This document shows positions 29,205 through 36,290 of a DNA stretch of 64,000 nucleotides, in pieces (positions within the stretch are counted from its first letter, which is position 1; each line of letters opens with the position of its first letter). Below the pieces are notes generated by a model. The model worked only from the letters and a program-made list of their open reading frames with translations. It had not been told where the DNA came from and did no database searches. The stretch covers positions 930,001-994,000 of the forward strand of contig NZ_CP023860.1 in NCBI RefSeq assembly GCF_003326015.1. The letters are read 5' to 3'. The position numbers were made by a program, and so were the translations under genes. This stretch comes from Candidatus Thioglobus sp. NP1. Lineage in GTDB: Bacteria; Pseudomonadota; Gammaproteobacteria; PS1; Pseudothioglobaceae.

Positions 29205-29602
29205 AAAAAATAATTCAAATTCTTATTTTATCGATTCTTCCTTTTAGTTCATATGCAACCTATCTAATTTGTGATGCTGGTCCTCAGCAATGGATTGGAG
29301 AGGCAGATTCTGGAGAAAGTATTGGAGATGCTTTTGAAGTTCAATTATTTGAAAACAATCGGGCTACACTGGATGGACTTCCATTCTGTATGGCAACTCC
29401 AATTAGTTACTACACAACAGATACTCATGTGCATATGATTTGTAATGAAGTTGATAGAAAGAGTGTTTACAAGGGCTCTGTATCGATATCAAGAATATCT
29501 GGCTTATATTCCTATGATTTTAAAATTACGTATGATGGAACAATTATTGCATGGTGGTTACAAAAGGCAAAATGCTCTGTAGCAGAAAAAAAACTATTCT
29601 AA
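29201..29602 (+). CDS. Secreted hypothetical protein
   Basis: 133-aa protein of unknown function, translationally coupled to the secreted YwqK gene through an ATGA overlap. Residues 1-19 form a signal peptide (MKKIIQILILSILPFSSYA). The mature part has four cysteines (LICDAG, PFCMAT, MICNEV, AKCSV), an even number consistent with two disulfides in the periplasm, and a beta-rich look (SVSISRISGLYSYDFKITYDG). An alternative ATG two codons upstream (29195) is possible. The operon suggests it acts with the secreted YwqK protein. Confidence 0.68.
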   Translation: MKKIIQILILSILPFSSYATYLICDAGPQQWIGEADSGESIGDAFEVQLFENNRATLDGLPFCMATPISYYTTDTHVHMICNEVDRKSVYKGSVSISRISGLYSYDFKITYDGTIIAWWLQKAKCSVAEKKLF

Positions 29603-29638
29603 TGAAAGAACCAAAGTATTTAATTAAAAATTATGAAA

Positions 29639-29812
29639 CTAATCTTTTGATTCGTCGTTTTTCTTAATTAGCTTTTCAACGTATTCTTTAATGTTTTTAT
29701 GACGCATTTCTTGATATTCAATAGATGGTGGCGGGGCACCACATGTAATATTTTCTAAGAACTTTATGGCTTCCTCTACTTGAATAATAAGCTCTTTATC
29801 AAATTTAGTCAT
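29639..29812 (-). CDS. Small hypothetical protein (minus strand)
   Basis: 57-aa frame, the only one pointing left in this part of the element. It is highly charged and helical (FDKELIIQVEEAIKFLENI, then RHKNIKEYVEKLIKKNDE), a composition more like a real small protein than noise. ATG 29812 chosen; a TTG four codons upstream is possible. No clear ribosome site, and no recognised family. It sits between two rightward units, so it could be an antisense-strand regulator, but nothing shows that. Confidence 0.35.
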   Translation of the reverse strand: MTKFDKELIIQVEEAIKFLENITCGAPPPSIEYQEMRHKNIKEYVEKLIKKNDESKD

Positions 29813-29918
29813 AAACAAACACAAATCAATTGAACTAATCTAATTGTAACACTAAAATAATCATATGTTATAAAGTCAGTAAAAAGCCTATTCTAGAGGG
29901 CTTTAATAGCTATAGGGC

Positions 29919-29947
29919 TTGACTTTTAAGTCAAAATGTTGTATAAT
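29919..29947 (+). promoter_or_regulatory. Consensus sigma-70 promoter with palindrome over -35
   Basis: TTGACT (29919-29924), 17-bp spacer, TATAAT (29942-29947): the best promoter in the element. The -35 box is the left arm of the palindrome TTGACTT-TT-AAGTCAA (29919-29934), a two-fold symmetric site well placed for a repressor that would block RNA polymerase. Expected transcription start is near 29954, giving a leader of about 150 nt before the gene at 30105. Confidence 0.8.
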
Positions 29948-29953
29948 GTCACC

Positions 29954-30104
29954 CCTCAGAAACGCACAAAATAATCCCTTCAAAAATGAATCGGGAATCG
30001 GCATGCTAAGCCACTAAATCAGTTTCTGTTGTCACACAAAAAGCTTTGGTTTCTACGACCAATAAATCATTTAACTACACCACTAGTTATCGGAGGAGAA
30101 CTGT
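29954..30104 (+). promoter_or_regulatory. Long 5' leader with pairing potential
   Basis: About 150 nt of untranslated RNA precede the cytoplasmic YwqK gene, unusually long for this compact genome. CAGAAAC (29957-29963) can pair with GTTTCTG (30022-30028), a GAATCGG direct repeat and a GGC/GCC mini-stem lie between them, and the leader ends with the strong ribosome site GGAGGAG (30092-30098). It matches no riboswitch class I know. It could be structured regulation or a small RNA; this is suggestive only. Confidence 0.4.
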
Positions 30105-30728
30105 ATGCAAGCATATCTAACGGATGGAACATTACCTACCTATTTTGACAATGGTAAGAAATCGGGAGAAGTAACTTATAAAAATAGTCAGCGCCATGGA
30201 CTATGGACGAAGTGGTACGAGAGTGGGCAATTAAAGTCAGAAAAAAGGTTTAAAAATGGTGAGCGTCATGGAAAGCACATTTCTTGGCATGAGAATGGTC
30301 TCTTGAATAGAGAGCAATTCTTCAAGGATGGTCAGACAGATGGTAAGGATTCTTTATGGAGTGAGGATGGCACGCCTATTGATTTAATAACATGGAAAGA
30401 TGGAGAAATGCATGGTGAGTATATAAATTGGTACTCAAACGGACATAAGAGATGTGAACATCACTACGAGGATGGAAAGCCTCATGGAGTTTGTATAACT
30501 TGGCATGAGAACGGTCAAAAGGAGACTCACTCCAATTATGAATATGGAAGACGAGAGGGTAAGACTATGGGTTGGTATGAAAACGGTCAAATACAATATG
30601 AGGACAATTATGAGGATGGTCTTCTAGATGGGTACAGCGTTACTTATCGTGAGAATGGTAGCAAGAAAAAAGAAGAGAACTACAAGCATGGCTTTTGCTG
30701 GACTAGAACAAACCACGTGGAGGGTTAA
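30105..30728 (+). CDS. Cytoplasmic MORN/YwqK-repeat protein
   Basis: 207 aa built almost wholly from about eight 22-24-residue YwqK-type repeats with the pattern G-x4-WYENGQ-x3-E-x2-Y-x-DG-x2-HG; examples are GLWTKWYESGQLKSEKRF, GKHISWHENGLLNREQFF and GKTMGWYENGQIQYEDNY. Unlike its relative at 28446 it has no signal peptide. Start supported by GGAGGAG seven bases upstream. It is followed after one base by the GRAL-motif gene, so both are under the palindrome-covered promoter. YwqK proteins are often filed as antitoxins; whether this one neutralises anything is unknown. Confidence 0.75.
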   Translation: MQAYLTDGTLPTYFDNGKKSGEVTYKNSQRHGLWTKWYESGQLKSEKRFKNGERHGKHISWHENGLLNREQFFKDGQTDGKDSLWSEDGTPIDLITWKDGEMHGEYINWYSNGHKRCEHHYEDGKPHGVCITWHENGQKETHSNYEYGRREGKTMGWYENGQIQYEDNYEDGLLDGYSVTYRENGSKKKEENYKHGFCWTRTNHVEG

Positions 30729-30729
30729 T

Positions 30730-31341
30730 ATGAATACATTTAATTTAAATGAAATAGCTAATCTAAAAGATGCAGATTACTCAAAAATCAGCTCAAGAGT
30801 CAAGGCTTTTTGCTCTACATACGAGACTGCCCAAATACTCACTGAAATTGTTAAGGACGAGGTAGGTCATGTAATTTTTAAGGCGCATGCTGTGGTCGAT
30901 GGCACGATTAGAGGTACAGCTCATGCTCACGAAGTTGAAGGCTCGAGCAACATAAATAATTCATCTCATTATGAGGCCTGTGAGACCATTGCTGTAGGTC
31001 GCGCATTGGCCTTTATAGGCTACTCAAAAGCTGATAGCTTGGCTTCATATGAGGAGATTGAAAGCTCTAAATTACAGGAGTTTAAAGTCGCTTTGCACAA
31101 GGAGACTTTAAAAGTTGCAACAACTTACATGTCTTTAGCATTTAAAAATGCAATTGATGAGGAAAATGAAGAGAAAATAGTAGAGTGTCAAAAAGATATG
31201 CGAGGTAATGACCCATTACGTTCAGCAGTTAATGCTTCACTTAGTGATGAGCAAAAAGAATTTCTGATTGAACGTCAGAAACAAATGACAGCAGATAGAA
31301 AAGCTAAATCTGAACAAAAAAATGCACTATGGAAAAACTAA
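30730..31341 (+). CDS. Phage-type GRAL-motif protein, function unknown
   Basis: 203-aa soluble protein. The segment GTAHAHEVEGSSNIN (residues 62-76) followed by YEACETIAVGRALAFIG (81-97) is a motif pair I associate with phage proteins encoded near ssDNA-annealing or recombination genes; I cannot assign a biochemical function from it. The C-terminal third is charged and helical (KEFLIERQKQMTADRKAK). ATG 30730 chosen because GGAGGG at 30719-30724 precedes it and homology-like features begin after it; the longer open frame upstream is inside the YwqK gene. Second gene of a two-gene operon ended by an inverted repeat at 31370. Confidence 0.65.
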   Translation: MNTFNLNEIANLKDADYSKISSRVKAFCSTYETAQILTEIVKDEVGHVIFKAHAVVDGTIRGTAHAHEVEGSSNINNSSHYEACETIAVGRALAFIGYSKADSLASYEEIESSKLQEFKVALHKETLKVATTYMSLAFKNAIDEENEEKIVECQKDMRGNDPLRSAVNASLSDEQKEFLIERQKQMTADRKAKSEQKNALWKN

Positions 31342-31369
31342 ATGGCTAATAATTAATATATCTAATATG

Positions 31370-31394
31370 AGGCGCTAGTTAGATGCTAGCGCCT
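31370..31394 (+). terminator. Strong inverted repeat, terminator-like
   Basis: AGGCGCTAG (31370-31378) and CTAGCGCCT (31386-31394) form a perfect 9-bp GC-rich stem with a 7-nt loop. The following TTAATATTT is only a weak U tract, so it may terminate partially or stabilise the mRNA end. It closes the YwqK/GRAL-motif unit. Confidence 0.6.
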
Positions 31395-31476
31395 TAATAT
31401 TTAGAAATTTATTCATAGCTCCATAAAGTAGCAGAAATGATGGATAACTGTTAATCACTTTGACTGTATTTAATGC

Positions 31477-31485
31477 TGATATAAT
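31477..31485 (+). promoter_or_regulatory. Extended -10 promoter of the two-gene cassette
   Basis: TGATATAAT is an extended -10 element (TGn plus TATAAT at 31480-31485). A TTGACT lies upstream at 31460-31465, but with only 14 bp of spacing. Start near 31492 gives a leader of about 90 nt before the gene at 31582. Confidence 0.55.
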
Positions 31486-31581
31486 TTAATAGTTGAAGGC
31501 TTAGTTCCCCTTAAGAACCAGGTATTTGTTCCATATTGTGTACCTTAGGATTTCCCTTAAAACACTAAAAAGGAGGTAGGT

Positions 31582-32091
31582 ATGTCATACCAAAACCAAT
31601 CTAATAAAGACCACTTAGATATCATCATAGGACCACCCGGACAGGAAGAGCTTATTGATTCAGTTCATTGCTATGCAGAAAAGCACAATATGAACATTGA
31701 TGAGGCTTGGTCTGAGTGCATACGAAACACAGCTGATAACCTTATGAAGCCAAATGAAAATGGCTTTAATAGCTTTACCAATCTATTCACTGATGTTCTA
31801 GGTGAGGAGGTGTATGTGGAGGATTACTTCTTAAGCCACTACTTTGGAGCTTTTTCCACTAATGGAATGCTAATGGCTAGAATCAAAAACCCTGAGGAAA
31901 GACATAAGTACACTGCACCCGCTTTAAACTTTCAATCCAAGAATTTACTTGATGGAGAACGCAATCCCATTGATATTAGAAGATTTGACTCTACTAAGAG
32001 ACAACAAATCCAATATCTAATCACTTATTTATTGGATGTGAGCTGGATTCATGTCACAATTTCATATGGTTTCGTTACAATGAAAAATTAG
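31582..32091 (+). CDS. Hypothetical soluble protein, cassette gene 1
   Basis: 169-aa protein that I do not recognise. No signal peptide or membrane segment. The N-terminal half is acidic (DSVHCYAEKHNMNIDEAWSE, GEEVYVEDYFLSHYFGAFS), with a central basic loop (RIKNPEERHKYTAP) and a C-terminal hydrophobic helix-strand (YLITYLLDVSWIHVTISYG). It has one of the best ribosome sites in the window, AGGAGGT (31571-31577) four bases before ATG, so strong expression is expected. First gene of an isolated two-gene unit with its own promoter and terminator. Confidence 0.7.
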   Translation: MSYQNQSNKDHLDIIIGPPGQEELIDSVHCYAEKHNMNIDEAWSECIRNTADNLMKPNENGFNSFTNLFTDVLGEEVYVEDYFLSHYFGAFSTNGMLMARIKNPEERHKYTAPALNFQSKNLLDGERNPIDIRRFDSTKRQQIQYLITYLLDVSWIHVTISYGFVTMKN

Positions 32092-32100
32092 GGTTAAATA

Positions 32101-32367
32101 ATGCAAATCGATAAAAACACACAAGCAGATTTTTATTTTTATTTAGACATGGTTAAAGATAGTCCTGATTCACGTCCACGTGGTGCAGAAGCTGAATGGT
32201 TTTGTAATCTTTCGGAAGCTGACAGACAAGTAGAAATTCAAAGACACATCGACAGCGTTAACGAGATGACTGAGTTTCTAGAAGCTGAACATAAAGCTGA
32301 CGTTAAATACTTACAATCGTTTGGAGACTTTACTGAAAAGCAATTATCTTATTGGGATTGTATTTAA
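32101..32367 (+). CDS. Small hypothetical protein, cassette gene 2
   Basis: 88-aa acidic, helical protein (AEWFCNLSEADRQVEIQRHIDSVNEMTEFLEAEHKADVKYL) 9 bp downstream of the preceding gene and upstream of a strong terminator. No signal peptide, no recognised family. Small acidic proteins next to a larger unknown protein on mobile elements are often inhibitors or antitoxin-like partners or DNA mimics, but nothing in the sequence proves any of these. Confidence 0.65.
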   Translation: MQIDKNTQADFYFYLDMVKDSPDSRPRGAEAEWFCNLSEADRQVEIQRHIDSVNEMTEFLEAEHKADVKYLQSFGDFTEKQLSYWDCI

Positions 32368-32385
32368 TTAAACACTAACTTACTG

Positions 32386-32410
32386 GGGAGGCACTAGCCT
32401 CCCTTTTTTT
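32386..32410 (+). terminator. Intrinsic terminator
   Basis: GGGAGGC (32386-32392), ACTA loop, GCCTCCC (32397-32403), then seven T. A textbook rho-independent terminator ending the two-gene cassette. Confidence 0.92.
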
Positions 32411-32433
32411 AATCATCCCATTGAACATTGCAT

Positions 32434-32538
32434 GCAGATGTTCTAGGGCATAAACAAATAAGTGTTACTAAACGTTATGCTCATCTATGTATTGAACATG
32501 AATCAAGTCCTATTAATCGGGTGATGGGTAGTATTTAG
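32434..32538 (+). pseudogene. Integrase C-terminal fragment (internal remnant)
   Basis: 35 codons including the stop that match integrase residues 303-336: ADVLGHKQISVTKRYAHLC and then INRVMGSI. No start and no upstream homology, so it is a broken 3' end. Both its last residues (GSI, where the intact integrase has GYI) and the roughly 20 bp after the stop (TCAGAATAAACTACAAT) match the remnant at 43331 rather than the intact gene. It marks a junction where an older element was joined or deleted. Confidence 0.85.
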
Positions 32539-32564
32539 TTTCAGAATAAACTACAATACTTTTT

Positions 32565-33044
32565 ATGAGAAGTATATATGACACAGCACTAGGAGTTATT
32601 AATGAAATACTCCTAGAAGAGCTAAATGAGATTCATCAAAACATATCATTTATACAAAAGGAACTGCCTGAAATTGATTTATCAGACGATAGTGCAGATA
32701 TAAAAAAACTTAAACAATTCATAGAAGATTCTTTAACTAGGTTTAATAAAAAAGTTTTCTGGAATATTAAACCTGAATTAGAGCTTATCCTTAGTATGAT
32801 AGAAAAAGATGAAAGCATTGAAACCCATGTTATTCAAAAAAAGATTGCAGCTACTGTGATTAGAATGAAGAGTGAATTTCTAGTTATGGATGCAATAGCC
32901 AAAAAACTAATAGATTCACCTGATGATAGTATTTCAGATAACTGTAAACTATTAAGAACTCTTTATATCGAATCACTTACAAATATGCATAACTGTAATC
33001 ATGCAATATTTGATGCGATTGATAAATTAACTGATGCTAGCTAA
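32565..33044 (+). CDS. Helical hypothetical protein upstream of restriction enzyme
   Basis: 159-aa, nearly all-helical soluble protein (LGVINEILLEELNEIHQNIS, KLKQFIEDSLTRFNKKVF, ESLTNMHNCNHAIFDAIDKL). No DNA-binding motif or nuclease motif that I can see. Its end overlaps the restriction endonuclease start by 11 bp, so translation is coupled and it should belong to the restriction-modification module, perhaps as a specificity, stability or control partner. No ribosome site precedes the ATG; a TACAAT box ends 7 nt upstream, which would fit a leaderless transcript arising from the tail of the integrase remnant. Confidence 0.62.
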   Translation: MRSIYDTALGVINEILLEELNEIHQNISFIQKELPEIDLSDDSADIKKLKQFIEDSLTRFNKKVFWNIKPELELILSMIEKDESIETHVIQKKIAATVIRMKSEFLVMDAIAKKLIDSPDDSISDNCKLLRTLYIESLTNMHNCNHAIFDAIDKLTDAS

Positions 33045-34221
33045 TTCAGACACTAATATTGAAGATGTTGCATCTATTATTTTGGGCCATAACTATGATG
33101 TAGCCTTTCTAGTTCCAACTGAAACCGGTTTGAAAAAATCAATTCTTGATGCACATCAATCTATTAAGGCTCTATTTCAAAGAGAACAGTTTCATGATTA
33201 TGAAAACCAAAGACAAGGGGATATTTATAAGGCAACCGCTCATTACATTACCAGTAATGAAATCTTTGATAAAACTGTTAGCTTGTATAGACCAAATACC
33301 AAAAAAGGTGACCCTCGAATATGGATATCTGGACTTAATAGGCTTGCAAAAGCAGGTAATTTAATTGCTCTTGTTATAGCTAATCAAGACTTATATATCA
33401 TTAACTGTTCAGATAAAAAAAGTCTTAATTACGCTCTTGAGACAGGGTTACCTAAAGTTAAATTAGATACAAGTGAAGTGGCTAATGAACTTCTAAATAA
33501 GCTTATAAAAGTGTCACACAAAGGCTTTATTAGAACTATTAAGGCTGGAGATACTGGCATTGGAATGACTATTGAGTCTGAACTCGGAATTATTGCAAAT
33601 GCCAGCAAAAAACCAGATTACAAGGGAATTGAACTTAAATCTACTCGTGTAGGTCAAAAACTTTCTCAAAAGAATAGAAGTACTCTCTTTTCTTGCGTTC
33701 CAGAGTGGTCTTTAAGTCCATCAGCACCTAAAGAAAACCTTTTACAAAAGCGAGGATATTTTGACTCAGATGGGCTATTAGCACTTAGACACACAATAAG
33801 TGGTTTGAAGCCTAATTCGCTTGGTTTATTTTTTGATTTAGATTATGTCAATGGTTATCTAAGACAAATGTTTAAAGATGTTAATTTAAATGACTTTAAT
33901 GCGGAGCATGATACTACTTGGCTAATTTCAGAGCTTAAGAAGCGTCTTCTAGATAAACATAAAGAAACCTTTTGGATTAAAGCAGTTTGTCAAGGAGATG
34001 GTATAAATGAAGAGTTTCATTACGTTGAAGCTGAGCACACTATGAATCCATATATATCTAAATTTGAAACTCTAATAGAAACAGGCATTATTACGATGGA
34101 TTATACGATGCATATCAAAGAATCAGGAAAGTGGAGGGACCATGGTTTTTTATTTAAACTTAAACCTAATCAATTGCCTGCATTATTTCCAGAGGCAATA
34201 AAGCACGACCTTAGGTATTAA
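33034..34221 (+). CDS. MvaI/BcnI-family type II restriction endonuclease
   Basis: 395-aa endonuclease. The family block is clear: GDTGIGMTIESELGI at residues 172-186 and then PDYKGIELKSTR at 194-205, with the metal site Asp195, Glu200 and Lys202 (PD-ExK type). Characterised members cut CCWGG (MvaI) or CCSGG (BcnI); the exact site here is not predictable. MvaI and BcnI are near 240 aa, so this protein has an extra N-terminal domain of about 165 residues. It converges with the methyltransferase gene (3-bp spacer), forming a compact restriction-modification system carried by the element. Confidence 0.87.
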   Translation: MLANSDTNIEDVASIILGHNYDVAFLVPTETGLKKSILDAHQSIKALFQREQFHDYENQRQGDIYKATAHYITSNEIFDKTVSLYRPNTKKGDPRIWISGLNRLAKAGNLIALVIANQDLYIINCSDKKSLNYALETGLPKVKLDTSEVANELLNKLIKVSHKGFIRTIKAGDTGIGMTIESELGIIANASKKPDYKGIELKSTRVGQKLSQKNRSTLFSCVPEWSLSPSAPKENLLQKRGYFDSDGLLALRHTISGLKPNSLGLFFDLDYVNGYLRQMFKDVNLNDFNAEHDTTWLISELKKRLLDKHKETFWIKAVCQGDGINEEFHYVEAEHTMNPYISKFETLIETGIITMDYTMHIKESGKWRDHGFLFKLKPNQLPALFPEAIKHDLRY

Positions 34222-34224
34222 GCT

Positions 34225-35499
34225 CTACTTAGTAAGTAATTGATTGAAGTGCTTGCCGACCTCAAAAGCAAGCTTTACAGGAACTGCATTTCCGATTTGA
34301 GTGTACTTAGGAACTTCTCTTTCAAAGTTTGATTCACGAGGGTTACCAGCTCTTCTGATGCCTCCTGTAGTTCTTTTCCCAGCAAACTCATACCAATCAG
34401 GGAACGCTTGCAATCTTGCCCATTCTCGCACTGTAGGACAGCGAGCCTGTGAATAGTGAACAAAATCATCAGGTAAAGAAGTTACAGTAATCGTTGGACC
34501 TTTTTTACCCCATTTTCTGGGTAGTAAACGCTGTGCAAATTTCTTAGTCTTTAGATGCTCAGGTATTTGCCCCTTGTTCTTAATCATATGGCTGAATCTT
34601 TCAACGACTTTATCTGAATGCTTGCTGTATTCCTGCTCAGTCAATACATGCCCTTTTTTCATTAATAAGCCCGAATGGTTGTTTGTACGATAATCTTCTT
34701 GAAGGTTATTAGATGGTTTCTTAGAATAGGCAACTGATTCCCCACCATATTCAAAGCCCTCATCAATTAAGTCCGACAAGATATCTTCGAGATTAGGGTA
34801 ATCATTAGTAGGCTCTGGCAGAAACCCTCCTTCTAATGCATCCATTGTTGAATTTGATTTAACTTTGATATCTTTCCTAATGCCAACCACCAGAACTCTA
34901 GGTCTATTTTGAGCAACACCATAATCCTTAGCCTTTACCAGTTTAAACTTAACTGTATAGTTTTTAAGATTCTGAAAGGTTTTTAAAACATCCTTAAAGA
35001 TTTCTCCTTGTTGACCTTCCTTTGTCCATCTTGCAGTCAATAACCCTTCAACATTCTCAAAGAGAAACATCTTGGGTTTAACTTGATTAACTACAAAAGC
35101 CATATCTTCATAAAGATGATTCGAAGGCAATTGTTTTTTATCAACAGAATAAGACCTTCTTATGCCTATTCCAGAGAAGCCTTGACAAGGAGGACCTCCA
35201 GCAACTAGGTCAACAGAGTTTTCTCTAAAATCACGCTTAAAATCCTTTTGAAAGCTATCCAAAAGATTCTTAAAGTAGTTTTCCTCTAGAACAACTTTTT
35301 TAATATCAGATGAATTGTATTTCTTACGTAAATGTGGATACTCTTGGTCCCTGTTGATTAGGTAAGTTTCTAATGCATCTGAGTTTAATTCATTAACGTA
35401 AAGAGGATAAAAGCCAGATTGCTCTAAACCTAATGAAAGCCCACCACATCCAGCAAATAAATCAATAAAAGTTAGTTTATTATCGAGATTTTCATTCAT
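34225..35499 (-). CDS. DNA (cytosine-5) methyltransferase
   Basis: 424-aa C5 methylase that should protect the element and host from the convergent endonuclease. Ordered motifs: I FIDLFAGCGGLSLG (residues 11-24), IV GGPPCQGFSG with catalytic Cys105, VI ENV (148-150), VIII QNRPR (197-201), a target-recognition region after about residue 210, IX CPTVREWARLQAF, and X QIGNAVPVKLA. MvaI and BcnI themselves are paired with N4-type enzymes, so pairing with a C5 enzyme (as in EcoRII/Dcm) is of note. All motifs are intact. Confidence 0.93.
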   Translation of the reverse strand: MNENLDNKLTFIDLFAGCGGLSLGLEQSGFYPLYVNELNSDALETYLINRDQEYPHLRKKYNSSDIKKVVLEENYFKNLLDSFQKDFKRDFRENSVDLVAGGPPCQGFSGIGIRRSYSVDKKQLPSNHLYEDMAFVVNQVKPKMFLFENVEGLLTARWTKEGQQGEIFKDVLKTFQNLKNYTVKFKLVKAKDYGVAQNRPRVLVVGIRKDIKVKSNSTMDALEGGFLPEPTNDYPNLEDILSDLIDEGFEYGGESVAYSKKPSNNLQEDYRTNNHSGLLMKKGHVLTEQEYSKHSDKVVERFSHMIKNKGQIPEHLKTKKFAQRLLPRKWGKKGPTITVTSLPDDFVHYSQARCPTVREWARLQAFPDWYEFAGKRTTGGIRRAGNPRESNFEREVPKYTQIGNAVPVKLAFEVGKHFNQLLTK

Positions 35500-35659
35500 T
35501 ATTTAGTGAGATTTTTAACTAGGTTTCAATACATTATAGTTTTACCATATCCCAATGATATTTAATATTTATAAGTGTAGGCAATATGTTTTCTTAATGA
35601 AGTTATGGTGTAGATTAAACCATACTAATTAAAAGTATATATACTCGGCTCTAAGTTAA

Positions 35660-35902
35660 TTTTGTTGGGAATCTGCAATTCCAAATATAGACTTAATAAT
35701 ATTTATAGTTTGGTCCATCTTCCTTTTCGCAGGCTTTATTCTTGTTTGGGGTCCAAAGTATCGTAAGCTTGCAATTTTCCTTCTAATTATAGGTCTAGCT
35801 CCATACATTAACTTGGGTTATGTACTCTATTCAATCATAGATGCGTGTGAATTTGAAGTGTGGGAATATTGTTTTCAAGATATTCTCTGGGATACCCCTT
35901 GA
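35660..35902 (+). pseudogene. Small membrane protein, no standard start codon (RKLG family)
   Basis: An 80-codon open stretch with clear coding character but no in-frame ATG, GTG or TTG near its 5' end. It reads IDLIIFIVWSIFLFAGF, then PKYRKLAIFLLIIGLAP, a second helix, and ends WDTP. It is a paralogue of the next gene and of the one at 39417 (shared RKL-x4-LII-x2-x-P). It either starts at a rare codon such as ATT 35678 or lost its start. Its stop overlaps the TTG of the next gene. The 160 bp upstream, to the methyltransferase, holds only a TATGGT/ACCATA inverted pair. Confidence 0.45.
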
Positions 35903-36123
35903 TTAACTTTCTCAATTCAATTCCGCTATATCCAGGATGGTTATTTCTATTCTTTTTTGGACTATTTTTCATAAAGCTTACAAAGCATCGTAAGCTAGGT
36001 AAAGCCATCCTTATCATATTCTCTATCCCTATTTTGTTTATCATCGCCTCAATGTTTTTTGGGATATGGTTAATGGAGACTAACCCAGGAGTTTTTCCAG
36101 GTGGGGAGGCTTATACACCTTGA
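35899..36123 (+). CDS. Small membrane protein, RKLG-LIIFSIP family
   Basis: About 74 aa with two hydrophobic helices (PGWLFLFFFGLFFIKL and ILIIFSIPILFIIASMFFGIWL) flanking the conserved basic turn TKHRKLGKA. I place the start at TTG 35899, inside the previous stop (TTGA), because the same TTGATTAA junction recurs at the next gene; a GTG at 35860 would add 13 residues. The tail ETNPGVFPGGEAYTP is likely periplasmic or cytoplasmic and non-conserved. Function unknown. Confidence 0.5.
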   Translation: MINFLNSIPLYPGWLFLFFFGLFFIKLTKHRKLGKAILIIFSIPILFIIASMFFGIWLMETNPGVFPGGEAYTP

Positions 36124-36290
36124 TTAATTCATTATTATTTTTAGGCTTTATATGGCTTGCAGTGCCTCAAGAAAATAAGAGGGTAGCTGATAATCAATAT
36201 CTTTTAATAATCATATTATTTGTCTTACTAATCTTGTTAAGCATCTTTATGAGTTTTAATTTAGCTAATTGTGGTGGAGACTGCTTATGA
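36120..36290 (+). CDS. Tiny membrane protein, TTG start
   Basis: 56 codons starting at TTG 36120, which overlaps the previous stop. The start is supported by GGGGAGG (36103-36109) ten bases upstream. Two hydrophobic helices (SLLFLGFIWLAVP and YLLIIILFVLLILLSIFMSF) are joined by the polar PQENKRVADNQ; the tail NCGGDCL has two cysteines. The stop overlaps the ATG of the next gene (ATGA). Not recognised. Confidence 0.5.
   Translation: MINSLLFLGFIWLAVPQENKRVADNQYLLIIILFVLLILLSIFMSFNLANCGGDCL

Noticed and set aside
29954-30104. Known riboswitch in the long leader
   Set aside because: I cannot match its sequence to any riboswitch consensus I know; only simple pairing potential is visible.
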